Below, in pieces: positions 1-5,134 of a stretch of 5,134 bases of DNA (position 1 is the stretch's first letter; each line of letters begins with the position of its first letter). The notes beneath the pieces were generated by a model. That model ran no database searches. It saw nothing but the letters and a program-made list of their open reading frames with translations, and was not told the origin of the DNA. A program made the position numbers and the translations under genes. The stretch is taken from the NCBI GenBank assembly GCA_022838965.1, contig JALHDK010000153.1, positions 1 to 5,134 of the forward strand. Direction: 5' to 3'. Source of the stretch: Actinomycetales bacterium (GTDB taxonomy: Bacteria; Actinomycetota; Actinomycetes; Actinomycetales; Actinomycetaceae).

Positions 1-3000
1 TCGTCGAGGTCTCGGGGCGCACCTATCCCGTGGAGATCCGCTGGCGGCCGCTGGTGCCCGAGGAGGAGGACGACGACACCGCGGCCGACCCGGACGGGCC
101 TGCTTCCCGCCGGCGACCCGGCCGCGGGGAGGCCCGCGAGCCCCTCGACCAGTTCACCGCCATCTGCCTCGCAGCCGACGAACTCATGGCCGAGGGCCCC
201 GGGGACATCCTCGTCTTCCTCTCCGGCGAGCGGGAGATCACGGACGCCCACGAGGCCCTCGCGGAGCACCTCGGGCCGCGCTACGTCCCGCCCGGTCAGG
301 CCCGCGGCCAGGCGCCGAACGCGGTGGAGATCCTCCCGCTCTACGCCCGCCTCACCGCCGCCGAGCAGCACCGCGTCTTCGAGCCGCACACGCTCCGGCG
401 CATCGTGCTCGCCACCAACGTGGCGGAGACCTCGCTGACCGTCCCCGGCGTGCGCTACGTCATCGACCCCGGCACCGCCCGCATCTCGCGCTTCTCCACC
501 CGCACCAAGGTGCAGCGCCTCCCCATCGAGCCCATCTCCCGGGCTTCGGCGAACCAGCGATCGGGACGATGCGGGCGCGTGGCGGACGGCATCGCGATCC
601 GCCTCTACTCCCGCGCGGACTTCGAGTCCCGTCCCGAGTTCACCGAGCCGGAGATCCTGCGCACCTCCCTCGCCTCCGTCATCCTGCGCATGGCCGCCCT
701 CGGGCTGGGGGACGTGGCCCGCTTCCCGTTCGTCGACCCGCCGGACACCCGTGCCATCCGCGATGGCGTGAACCTCCTCATCGAGATCGGGGCCCTGGAG
801 GATCGTGGGACGACGACGACGCCCGGCGACGACGGCGCCCCGGACCGGAGCCCCGGGCCCGGCGACGCCGCCGCCGCGCCGAGCCGCGGGCCCCGCCTCA
901 CCCCGATCGGCCGGCAGCTCGCCACCCTGCCGATCGACCCGCGCCTCGGGCGCATGCTGCTGGAGGCGGGCCGGAACGGCTGCGCGGCGGAGGCGCTGGT
1001 GATCGTCGCGGCCCTGTCGGTGCAGGACGTGCGGGAACGCCCCGCGGAAAAGCAGGCCCACGCGGACCAGCTCCACCGCCGGTTCGCCGATCCCACCTCG
1101 GACTTCCTCGCCTACCTGAACCTGTGGCGCTACCTGCGGGTCCAGCAGCGGGACCTGTCGGGCTCCGCGTTCCGCCGCCTGTGCCGGGCGGAGTTCCTCA
1201 ACTACCTGCGCTGGCGGGAGTGGCAGGACATCGTCGAGCAGCTCCGGCAGCTCGCGCGGCCCCTCGGGCTCACGATGCACCCGATCGCGCTGCCGAAGCC
1301 GGGGACCACGGCGGGCCTCCCACCGGCGGAGGTGGCGGCCGCCGTCGTCGCCCTGGGGCGGGGGGCGGACACGCCGAGCGCGGACGCGATCCACCGGTCG
1401 TTGCTCGTGGGGCTGCTCTCCAACCTCGGCACCTGGGACGAACGCCGCCGGGAGTACGCCGGCGCGCGCGGGACGCGGTTCGTGATCTGGCCGGGGTCGG
1501 GGCTCGCGAAACGCCATCACGAGTGGGTGATGGCGGCCGAACTGGTGGAGACGTCGCGGCTCTTCGCGCGCACGGTGGCGCGCATCGACCCGGACTGGAT
1601 CGAACCGGCGGCCTCCCACCTGGTGAAGCGCGTCCACTCGGAGCCCTTCTGGTCGGCGCGGCAGGGTGCCGCGATGGTGCACGAGAAGGTCATGCTCCAC
1701 GGCCTGACCGTGGTGGCGGACCGCGTGGTGCCCCTCACCCGGCTCGGGACCGTGGACGCCCGGGAGCTCGCACGGGAGCTGTTCATCCGCCACGCCCTCG
1801 TGCAGGGCGAGTGGCGCACGCACCACCGGTTCTGGGAGGAGAACCGCCGGCTGCTGGAGGAGGCCGGGGAGCTGGAGGAGCGCGCCCGGCGCCGGGACCT
1901 CGTGATCACGGACCAGGGCCTGTTCGACTTCTACGACGACCGCCTGCCCCCGGACATCACCTCCACCCGCCACTTCGACGCCTGGTGGAAGACGGCGCGC
2001 GCCGCCGATCCGGACCTGCTCACCCTCTCCCACGACCTCCTCCTCCCGGGGGCGGGTACCGTGACGGCCGCCGACTTCCCGACCACCTGGACGCAGGGTG
2101 ACCTGTCGCTGCCGCTGGAGTACGCCTTCGCTCCCGGCGAGCCCGGGGATGGCGTCACTGTGCGGATCCCCGTCGCCGTGCTGGCCCGCCTGCGTCCGGA
2201 GGGCTTCGACTGGCTCGTGCCGGGCCTCCTCGGCGACCTGTGCGTGGCCACCATCAAGGCCCTCCCCAAGCGCACCCGCGTGCGGCTCGTGCCCGCGCCG
2301 GACACCGCCGCGCAGATCCTCGCGGCCCTCCCACCCTGGCAGGAGGTGGCCGGCGGCGACGGCCCGTCCTTCCACGAGGCGTTCGCCGCGGCGGCGCGCC
2401 GGATCAGGGACGTGGACATCCCGCTCGAGGATTTCGACGACGACGCCCTCCCCCCACACCTGCGGATCACCTTCCGGGTGGTCAGCGACACCGGCGCCAC
2501 GCTCGCGACCTCGAAGAACCTGCTCGCGCTGCAGCGCCGGCTGGCCGACCAGGCCCGCGACGCCGTCCGGCAGGTGGTCCGGGGGGCGGTGGCGGCGGCG
2601 CGGGCGGAGGCAGCGCGGGCCGAGGTGACGCGGGCCACCGCCGGGACGGCCCCGGCCACGCGCACCGCCGGAGCGGCACCATCCGGCGCGGCCGCCCCCG
2701 TCACGTTCGAGGAGCTGCCTGGGCTCACCGACTGGCCGGGCGACGCGATCCCCGCCGTCGTCACCTCCACCAGCCCGGACGGGCTGGAGGTGCGGGGCTA
2801 CCCGGCGCTCGTCGTCGAGGGGCGAGCCGGCGCGGGCGTGGTGGCGCTGCGCGTTCTCGCGAGCGCGGGCGAGCAGGCGCGCGCCCATGCGCGGGGCGTC
2901 GTGGGTCTGGCACTGCACCGCGTCCGGCTGAACACCGAACGCGTGACCACCCGGTGGACCGGCGCCGACGCCCTCACCCTGGCCTCCTCCCCCTACCCGA

Positions 3001-3614
3001 CCACCGCCGCCCTCGTGGAGGACATCCAGCTCGCCGCGGCGACCTCCCTGGCGGAGCAGTGGGCGGCCACGCACACGCCTCTGGACTCGCTGCGCCGGAG
3101 GGAGGACTTCGACGCCTTCGTCCGCTTCCTGCGCGAGCGGCACGAGGACGAGGTGTACCGGATCGTGGGCGTCGTGGTCCGCGTCCTGACCGCGTGGCGG
3201 GAGGTGGACCGGACCGTCAGCGCGGCGTCCTCGCCGGCCCTCGCCGCCGTCGTGGCGGACGTGCGGGCGCAGGTGGCCCGCCTCGTCCGCCCCGGCTTCA
3301 TCTCCGGGACCCCGACGGCGCAGCTTCCCCATCTCGCGCGCTATCTCGCCGCCGCGCGCCTGCGCATCGAGCGTGCGCAGGGAGGGGCACTGCGATCCGA
3401 CGCCGCCCACGCGGCGATCGTCCGCCGTCTCGAGGCCGACCTCGAGCTGGCGGTGGAGGCGACCGACCGGATGGCCCCCGACCCCGCCCGCACCCGCCTC
3501 CTCGGGGAGGTCCGCTGGCTGATCGAGGAACTGCGGGTCTCCCTGTTCGCGCAACAGCTCGGCACGGCGGTGAAGGTCTCCGAGAAGCGCATCCGCGCCC
3601 TGCTCGAGACCTGA
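1..3614 (+). CDS. hrpA: ATP-dependent RNA helicase HrpA (DEAH box), C-terminal part, 5' end outside window
   Basis: The frame is open from base 3 (VEVSGRTYPVEIRWRPL, a typical HrpA stretch) to TGA at 3612-3614, 1,203 codons. Visible in order: helicase motif IV region (DILVFLSGEREI, about nt 207-239), motif V (LATNVAETSLTVPGVRYVID, about 408-467), motif VI (QRSGRCGRV, from 555; the Cys is normal for HrpA), an HA2-like helical region (about 650-1200), an OB-fold region (LLVGLLSNLG to FVIWPGSGLAKRHHEWVMAAELVETSRLFAR split over about 1390-1590), then the long HrpA-specific DUF3418 domain (about 1620-3600) with SEPFWSARQGA, ELFIRHALVQGEW and RHFDAWW, which closely match E. coli HrpA (1,300 residues). 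The Walker A and DEAH motifs, about 250 residues, lie upstream. HrpA is a cytoplasmic 3'-5' RNA helicase linked to mRNA processing and rescue of stalled or collided ribosomes. Acidic or Pro/Ala-rich inserts occur at about 57-150, 804-896 and 2586-2697. The C-terminus (VSEKRIRALLET) looks natural. No frameshift is seen. Confidence 0.96.
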   Translation, partial: VEVSGRTYPVEIRWRPLVPEEEDDDTAADPDGPASRRRPGRGEAREPLDQFTAICLAADELMAEGPGDILVFLSGEREITDAHEALAEHLGPRYVPPGQARGQAPNAVEILPLYARLTAAEQHRVFEPHTLRRIVLATNVAETSLTVPGVRYVIDPGTARISRFSTRTKVQRLPIEPISRASANQRSGRCGRVADGIAIRLYSRADFESRPEFTEPEILRTSLASVILRMAALGLGDVARFPFVDPPDTRAIRDGVNLLIEIGALEDRGTTTTPGDDGAPDRSPGPGDAAAAPSRGPRLTPIGRQLATLPIDPRLGRMLLEAGRNGCAAEALVIVAALSVQDVRERPAEKQAHADQLHRRFADPTSDFLAYLNLWRYLRVQQRDLSGSAFRRLCRAEFLNYLRWREWQDIVEQLRQLARPLGLTMHPIALPKPGTTAGLPPAEVAAAVVALGRGADTPSADAIHRSLLVGLLSNLGTWDERRREYAGARGTRFVIWPGSGLAKRHHEWVMAAELVETSRLFARTVARIDPDWIEPAASHLVKRVHSEPFWSARQGAAMVHEKVMLHGLTVVADRVVPLTRLGTVDARELARELFIRHALVQGEWRTHHRFWEENRRLLEEAGELEERARRRDLVITDQGLFDFYDDRLPPDITSTRHFDAWWKTARAADPDLLTLSHDLLLPGAGTVTAADFPTTWTQGDLSLPLEYAFAPGEPGDGVTVRIPVAVLARLRPEGFDWLVPGLLGDLCVATIKALPKRTRVRLVPAPDTAAQILAALPPWQEVAGGDGPSFHEAFAAAARRIRDVDIPLEDFDDDALPPHLRITFRVVSDTGATLATSKNLLALQRRLADQARDAVRQVVRGAVAAARAEAARAEVTRATAGTAPATRTAGAAPSGAAAPVTFEELPGLTDWPGDAIPAVVTSTSPDGLEVRGYPALVVEGRAGAGVVALRVLASAGEQARAHARGVVGLALHRVRLNTERVTTRWTGADALTLASSPYPTTAALVEDIQLAAATSLAEQWAATHTPLDSLRRREDFDAFVRFLRERHEDEVYRIVGVVVRVLTAWREVDRTVSAASSPALAAVVADVRAQVARLVRPGFISGTPTAQLPHLARYLAAARLRIERAQGGALRSDAAHAAIVRRLEADLELAVEATDRMAPDPARTRLLGEVRWLIEELRVSLFAQQLGTAVKVSEKRIRALLET

Positions 3615-3655
3615 CCGGTGGTGGAGCGGACCTCGGGCCGGGACCCGATGTCGTC

Positions 3656-3661
3656 TACTCT
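3656..3661 (+). promoter_or_regulatory. Possible -10 box (TACTCT) for the DUF4190 gene
   Basis: TACTCT fits the actinobacterial TANNNT -10 pattern and would start transcription near 3668, leaving a ~13-nt leader that still contains the ribosome binding site. No recognisable -35 hexamer is found 16-19 bp upstream. Read-through from hrpA, whose stop lies 66 bp before this gene's start, is the alternative. Confidence 0.35.
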
Positions 3662-3670
3662 GGTCCCACA

Positions 3671-3676
3671 GGAGGT
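3671..3676 (+). promoter_or_regulatory. Shine-Dalgarno site GGAGGT that decides the DUF4190 start
   Basis: GGAGGT lies 4 nt before ATG 3681. It picks this ATG over the upstream in-frame GTG at 3618, which has no such site and would add 21 residues unlike the family's usual N-terminus. Confidence 0.75.
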
Positions 3677-3680
3677 CAGC

Positions 3681-4112
3681 ATGAGTCAGCAGTACGGCCA
3701 GATCCCCGATCCCGCGGACCCCTACCGCGTCCAGGGCAGCTGGCAGGACGCCACCACCGGAAGTGCGACGCCCTACGGCCAGACCCCGCCCCCCGGCGGG
3801 CCGGACACGGGGTACGGGTACGGCTACGGCTACGGCGCGACGGGCGGCTACCAGAGCCTCGGCTACACCCCTCCCCAACCCACCAACACCCTGGCGATCG
3901 TCTCGCTGGTCACGTCGATCCTCGGTCTGGGGCTCGTGGGCATCGTCACCGGACACATCGCGCGGTCCCAGATCCGGCGTACCGGGCAGGGCGGGGCCGG
4001 GGTGGCGCTCGCCGGCCTCATCATCGGGTACATCGTGACCGCCCTCGAGATCGCGTTCATCCTGTTCGTGATCGGCCTGGTCGCGGTCTCGCAGAGCGGG
4101 TCCAGCTTCTAA
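3681..4112 (+). CDS. DUF4190 domain-containing small membrane protein
   Basis: A 143-residue protein starting at ATG 3681. Residues 1-69 are polar, disordered and rich in Gly, Pro, Tyr and Gln, including a (GY)4 run at residues 44-51. Residues about 70-94 (NTLAIVSLVTSILGLGLVGIVTGHIA region) form the first membrane segment. The loop RSQIRRTGQGGAG (95-107) is the signature of DUF4190 proteins, usually seen as GHIAxxQIRRTGxxGxG. Residues about 108-137 are strongly hydrophobic and cross the membrane once more, perhaps as one long or kinked helix. There is no cleavable signal peptide. The family is common in actinobacteria, where the disordered Pro/Gly/Tyr-rich tail is typical; its molecular function is not established. 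A Glu (E123) sits inside the second hydrophobic stretch. The gene lies 66 bp after hrpA on the same strand and is followed by a stem-loop, so it is probably a one-gene transcript or the tail of the hrpA transcript. Confidence 0.88.
   Translation: MSQQYGQIPDPADPYRVQGSWQDATTGSATPYGQTPPPGGPDTGYGYGYGYGATGGYQSLGYTPPQPTNTLAIVSLVTSILGLGLVGIVTGHIARSQIRRTGQGGAGVALAGLIIGYIVTALEIAFILFVIGLVAVSQSGSSF
3810..3833 (+). repeat. In-frame tandem hexamer (GGBTAC)x4 coding (Gly-Tyr)4
   Basis: Four consecutive copies, GGGTAC twice then GGCTAC twice, encode GYGYGYGY in the disordered tail of the DUF4190 protein. The next codon, GGC, extends the pattern. Gain or loss of a unit would keep the frame. Confidence 0.85.
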
Positions 4113-4131
4113 CCGCCGGGCCGTCCACAGC

Positions 4132-4158
4132 CCGACGCGGCGGACGCCGCGCTGTCGG
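4132..4158 (+). terminator. GC-rich stem-loop, probable terminator after the DUF4190 gene
   Basis: The outer arm CCGAC (4132-4136) pairs with GTCGG (4154-4158), and the inner arm GCGGC (4137-4141) pairs with GCCGC (4146-4150). The loop is GGAC (4142-4145), with a 3-nt bulge at 4151-4153. It begins 20 bp after the TAA at 4110-4112 and ends before the next gene's -10 box. There is no clear T-tract, which is common for high-GC actinobacterial terminators, so its activity is inferred from position and stem strength. Confidence 0.5.
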
Positions 4159-4168
4159 ACCGCTCTTC

Positions 4169-4174
4169 TAGGCT
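4169..4174 (+). promoter_or_regulatory. -10 box (TAGGCT) for a leaderless SprT-like mRNA
   Basis: TAGGCT matches TANNNT and ends 7 nt before ATG 4182, the spacing that places the transcription start at or within a base of the A of the start codon. There is no purine-rich Shine-Dalgarno sequence before this ATG (gccgagc). Both facts fit a leaderless transcript, a frequent arrangement in actinobacteria. No clear -35 hexamer is visible; that position falls in the preceding stem-loop. Confidence 0.55.
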
Positions 4175-4181
4175 GCCGAGC

Positions 4182-4628
4182 ATGGATCTCCGAGACGTCC
4201 ACACCATGGCCACGTCCCTGCTGCGTGCCCACGGCCTGGGCACGTGGCACGTGGGCTGGGACAACGCCCGGCGCCGTGCGGGGATGTGCCGCTACCACAC
4301 CCGCACGATCTCCCTCTCCCGCCCGCTGATGGCGTTGTACGACGCGGATCAGGTGCGCGAGGTCCTGCTCCACGAGATCGCCCACGCCCTCGTCGGCCCG
4401 GAGCACCATCACGACGCCGTCTGGCGCGCCAAGGCCCGGGAACTCGGCGGCACCGGCCGGCGTGCGCTGCCCGCCGAGACCCCCCGCCCGCCGGCACCGT
4501 GGCTCGGGCGGTGTCCCTGCGGGCATGAGTTCCCGCGATACCGCCTGCCCCGGGGTTCAGCGTCCTGCTCGGTGTGCTCCCCGCGGTTCGACGCCCGGTT
4601 CCTGATCGAGTGGAGGCGGGTGCGATGA
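4182..4628 (+). CDS. SprT-like zinc metalloprotease with C-terminal zinc ribbon
   Basis: A 148-residue cytoplasmic protein. The catalytic HEIAH motif is at residues 64-68 (His64 and His68 bind zinc, Glu65 is the general base). The third ligand is most likely His77 in HDAVW, at the place of the HGPxF/W motif of SprT/SPRTN proteins. Residues 40-62 give the strand and helix that normally precede HExxH (TRTISLSRPLMALYD...VREVLLHE). Cys111 and Cys113 with Cys129 and Cys132 form the zinc ribbon typical of bacterial SprT-like proteins. The family is named for E. coli SprT; eukaryotic SPRTN degrades DNA-protein crosslinks, but bacterial members are little studied, so the substrate here is unknown. 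ATG 4182 is preferred over ATG 4206 because a -10 box sits at leaderless spacing before it. The stop overlaps the following permease start as ATGA. The length is usual for short actinobacterial members. Confidence 0.9.
   Translation: MDLRDVHTMATSLLRAHGLGTWHVGWDNARRRAGMCRYHTRTISLSRPLMALYDADQVREVLLHEIAHALVGPEHHHDAVWRAKARELGGTGRRALPAETPRPPAPWLGRCPCGHEFPRYRLPRGSASCSVCSPRFDARFLIEWRRVR
4612..4616 (+). promoter_or_regulatory. Shine-Dalgarno site GGAGG for the ABC permease gene
   Basis: GGAGG lies 8 nt before ATG 4625, inside the last codons of the SprT-like gene. With the ATGA overlap it suggests translational coupling and fixes the permease start. Confidence 0.7.
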
Positions 4629-4903
4629 CGCCACGGGAGGCGCCCGGGCGGCGGCGCGCCCGCCGCCGGGAGGCCCTGGTGGCCTACGGGCTGCTGGCGC
4701 CGAGTCTCGTGGGGGTCGGTCTCTTCCTCGTGGTGCCCGTGATCGGGGTGGTCATCCTCTCGTTCCTGGACTGGGACCTGATCTCGGAGCCGCGCTGGGC
4801 GGGGCCCCGCCACTACGCGGACCTGCTGGCCAGCCCCCGGTTGTGGAACTCGCTGGCGGTGACGGGACGGTTCGTCCTGCTCGCGATCCCCGCCTCGATC
4901 GCC
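4625..4903 (+). CDS. Sugar-type ABC transporter permease (MalF/UgpA-like), N-terminal 93 residues only
   Basis: The start ATG 4625 overlaps the upstream TGA (ATGA) and has a GGAGG site. Residues 1-17 are a basic cytoplasmic tail (RRRARRR). Residues about 20-46 form the first membrane helix (YGLLAPSLVGVGLFLVVPVIGVV region), followed by LSFLDWDLISEPRWAGPRHYADLLASPRLWNSLAVTGRF split over residues 45-83, the usual beginning of carbohydrate permeases, where a WxG..NY-like segment precedes an N-S/T-L motif. Residues 84-93 (VLLAIPASIA) start the second core helix. Complete members have about 300 residues with six helices and an EAA loop contacting the ATPase; all of that is missing. The frame has no stop up to 5134, but beyond residue 93 (GRNCSGRISANGG...) it is non-membrane sequence lying antisense to the dcp fragment, so it is not real permease. 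The sugar substrate cannot be told. It is probably cut by a chimeric join. Confidence 0.85.
4882..4903. other. Probable chimeric junction between two unrelated DNA segments
   Basis: On the + strand the permease resemblance runs through Ala93 (ends 4903). On the - strand the Dcp resemblance runs through Ala62 (ends 4882). The two genes converge and are each cut inside this 22-bp overlap, which encodes IPASIA-type residues one way and PAIEAGIA the other. Neither gene continues on the far side in any frame. The short shared sequence fits a false assembly overlap, an amplification chimera, or microhomology recombination. The boundaries are estimated from protein resemblance and could be off by a few bases. 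Confidence 0.75.
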
Positions 4904-5067
4904 GGCAGGAACTGCTCCGGCCGGATCTCGGCGAACGGCGGCACGCCGAACGGCGTCTGCCAGTCGGCGAGCAGGGGGTTGGCGCTCTCCGCGGCGCGGG
5001 CGGCGGCGGGCAGGATGGTGGCGAACAGCGCGCCCAGCAGGGCGAGGCAGACGACCCACTCTCTCAT
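4882..5067 (-). CDS. dcp: Exported peptidyl-dipeptidase Dcp (M3 metallopeptidase), N-terminal 62 residues only
   Basis: The start is ATG at 5067-5065 on the - strand, 5 nt after GGAGGAGAT. Residues 1-25 (MREWVVCLALLGALFATILPAAARA split as n-region, hydrophobic core and AxA-type site) look like a Sec signal peptide cut after ARA25. Residues 29-62 (ANPLLADWQTPFGVPPFAEI then RPEQFLPAIEAGIA) are the characteristic start of Dcp/oligopeptidase A family proteins, which open with NPLL...PFG.PPF..I.PE...PA.E.G. Full enzymes have about 680-720 residues with an HEFGH zinc motif far downstream and remove C-terminal dipeptides; with a signal peptide this one would act in the periplasm. Formally the frame runs on to a stop at 4813, but residues 63-84 (SRTNRPVTASEFHNRG...) are only antisense of the permease. 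Its truncation coincides with that of the permease. The signal peptide and upstream promoter suggest a Gram-negative source, unlike the rest of the window (inference). Confidence 0.78.
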
Positions 5068-5072
5068 CGGGG

Positions 5073-5081
5073 ATCTCCTCC
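5073..5081 (-). promoter_or_regulatory. Shine-Dalgarno site GGAGGAGAT for dcp
   Basis: Read on the - strand, GGAGGAGAT lies 5 nt (CCCCG) before the ATG at 5067. This strong site supports that start and shows the gene's true 5' end is inside the window. Confidence 0.7.
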
Positions 5082-5114
5082 GGTCGGAGCCGGGCGCGAG
5101 GGGCGCCGGGCCAC

Positions 5115-5133
5115 CCCCGGATTCTATCCGGGG
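5115..5133. repeat. Perfect 8-bp inverted repeat (CCCCGGAT-TCT-ATCCGGGG)
   Basis: The arms at 5115-5122 and 5126-5133 are exact reverse complements around a 3-nt centre. The palindrome covers the putative dcp -10 box and lies one base from the window's end. It could be an operator, a tight hairpin, or chance in GC-rich DNA. Confidence 0.6.
5121..5126 (-). promoter_or_regulatory. Putative -10 box TAGAAT for dcp
   Basis: On the - strand TAGAAT matches the sigma-70 consensus TATAAT at 5 of 6 positions and stands out in very GC-rich surroundings, about 54 bp before the dcp ATG. The -35 region would fall beyond the window, so it cannot be checked. It lies inside the inverted repeat at 5115-5133. 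Confidence 0.45.
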
Positions 5134-5134
5134 C

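Noticed and set aside
555..581. Cys in helicase motif VI (QRSGRCGR) as a possible defect
   Set aside because: E. coli HrpA also has Cys here (QRKGRCGR), so it is normal for this subfamily.
569..2101. Long + strand open frame (510 codons) inside hrpA
   Set aside because: It is an Arg/Pro/Gly/Ala-rich translation in another frame of a GC-rich gene with clear HrpA homology; no family resemblance.
1931..2770. 279-codon - strand open frame
   Set aside because: Ser/Arg/Ala-rich antisense of hrpA with no recognisable motif.
3640..3667. 6-bp inverted repeat GGGACC/GGTCCC with a 16-nt gap after hrpA
   Set aside because: Short arms and a long loop are expected by chance in GC-rich DNA; it overlaps the possible -10 box and is not a convincing terminator or operator.
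3618..3680. Upstream in-frame GTG start extending the DUF4190 protein by 21 residues
   Set aside because: It has no Shine-Dalgarno site, while ATG 3681 has GGAGGT at 4 nt and the MSQQYG-type start usual for the family.
2240..4171. 643-codon + strand open frame spanning the end of hrpA and the DUF4190 gene
   Set aside because: Composition is Arg/Gly/Pro/Ala-dominated and it overlaps two recognisable genes in other frames; a GC-driven shadow.
4409..5059. 216-codon - strand open frame crossing the SprT-like gene and the junction
   Set aside because: Runs antisense through two real genes and across the chimeric join, with an Arg/Pro-rich composition; cannot be one gene.
4904..5134. Continuation of the permease reading frame to the window end
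   Set aside because: No stop occurs, but the sequence has no membrane helices or EAA loop and is antisense to the signal-peptide and N-terminal region of dcp.

Overview
The window is very GC-rich (roughly 70% or more by eye) with strong G/C third-position bias. Its first ~4.9 kb reads like an actinobacterial chromosome, probably Micrococcales-like (inferred from protein style, TANNNT -10 boxes and an apparently leaderless gene; no taxonomic marker gene is present). It is a stretch of ordinary housekeeping genes up to about 4.88 kb. After that the DNA changes character.

Layout. (1) 1-3614, + strand: the C-terminal ~1,200 residues of the DEAH-box RNA helicase HrpA. The frame is already open at the left edge, so the Walker A and DEAH motifs lie outside the window. 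(2) 3681-4112, +: a small DUF4190-type membrane protein with a Gly/Tyr-rich disordered N-terminus, its own Shine-Dalgarno site and a possible promoter. (3) 4132-4158: a GC-rich stem-loop that probably ends that transcript. (4) 4182-4628, +: a SprT-like zinc metalloprotease (HEIAH) with a C-terminal zinc ribbon, apparently expressed from a leaderless mRNA. (5) 4625-4903, +: the N-terminal 93 residues of a sugar-type ABC transporter permease, overlapping the protease stop by ATGA. (6) 5067-4882, - strand: the N-terminal 62 residues of an exported peptidyl-dipeptidase Dcp (M3 family), with signal peptide, ribosome binding site and a good -10 box.

The most notable point is that genes 5 and 6 face each other and both lose their family resemblance within the same ~22 bp (about 4882-4903), a stretch that encodes plausible residues of both proteins. 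Neither gene has room for its remaining hundreds of residues. The simplest reading is a chimeric join of two unrelated DNAs, by misassembly or an amplification artefact. The right-hand piece looks Gram-negative (secreted Dcp with a TAGAAT promoter). A real microhomology-mediated rearrangement is possible but less likely.

I found no RNA genes, CRISPR arrays, insertion sequences or phage genes, and no convincing new multi-gene system. The genes do not form an obvious pathway. HrpA acts on RNA and ribosomes, the DUF4190 protein is a membrane protein of unknown role, and the SprT-like protease is translationally coupled to a transporter gene of unrelated function.
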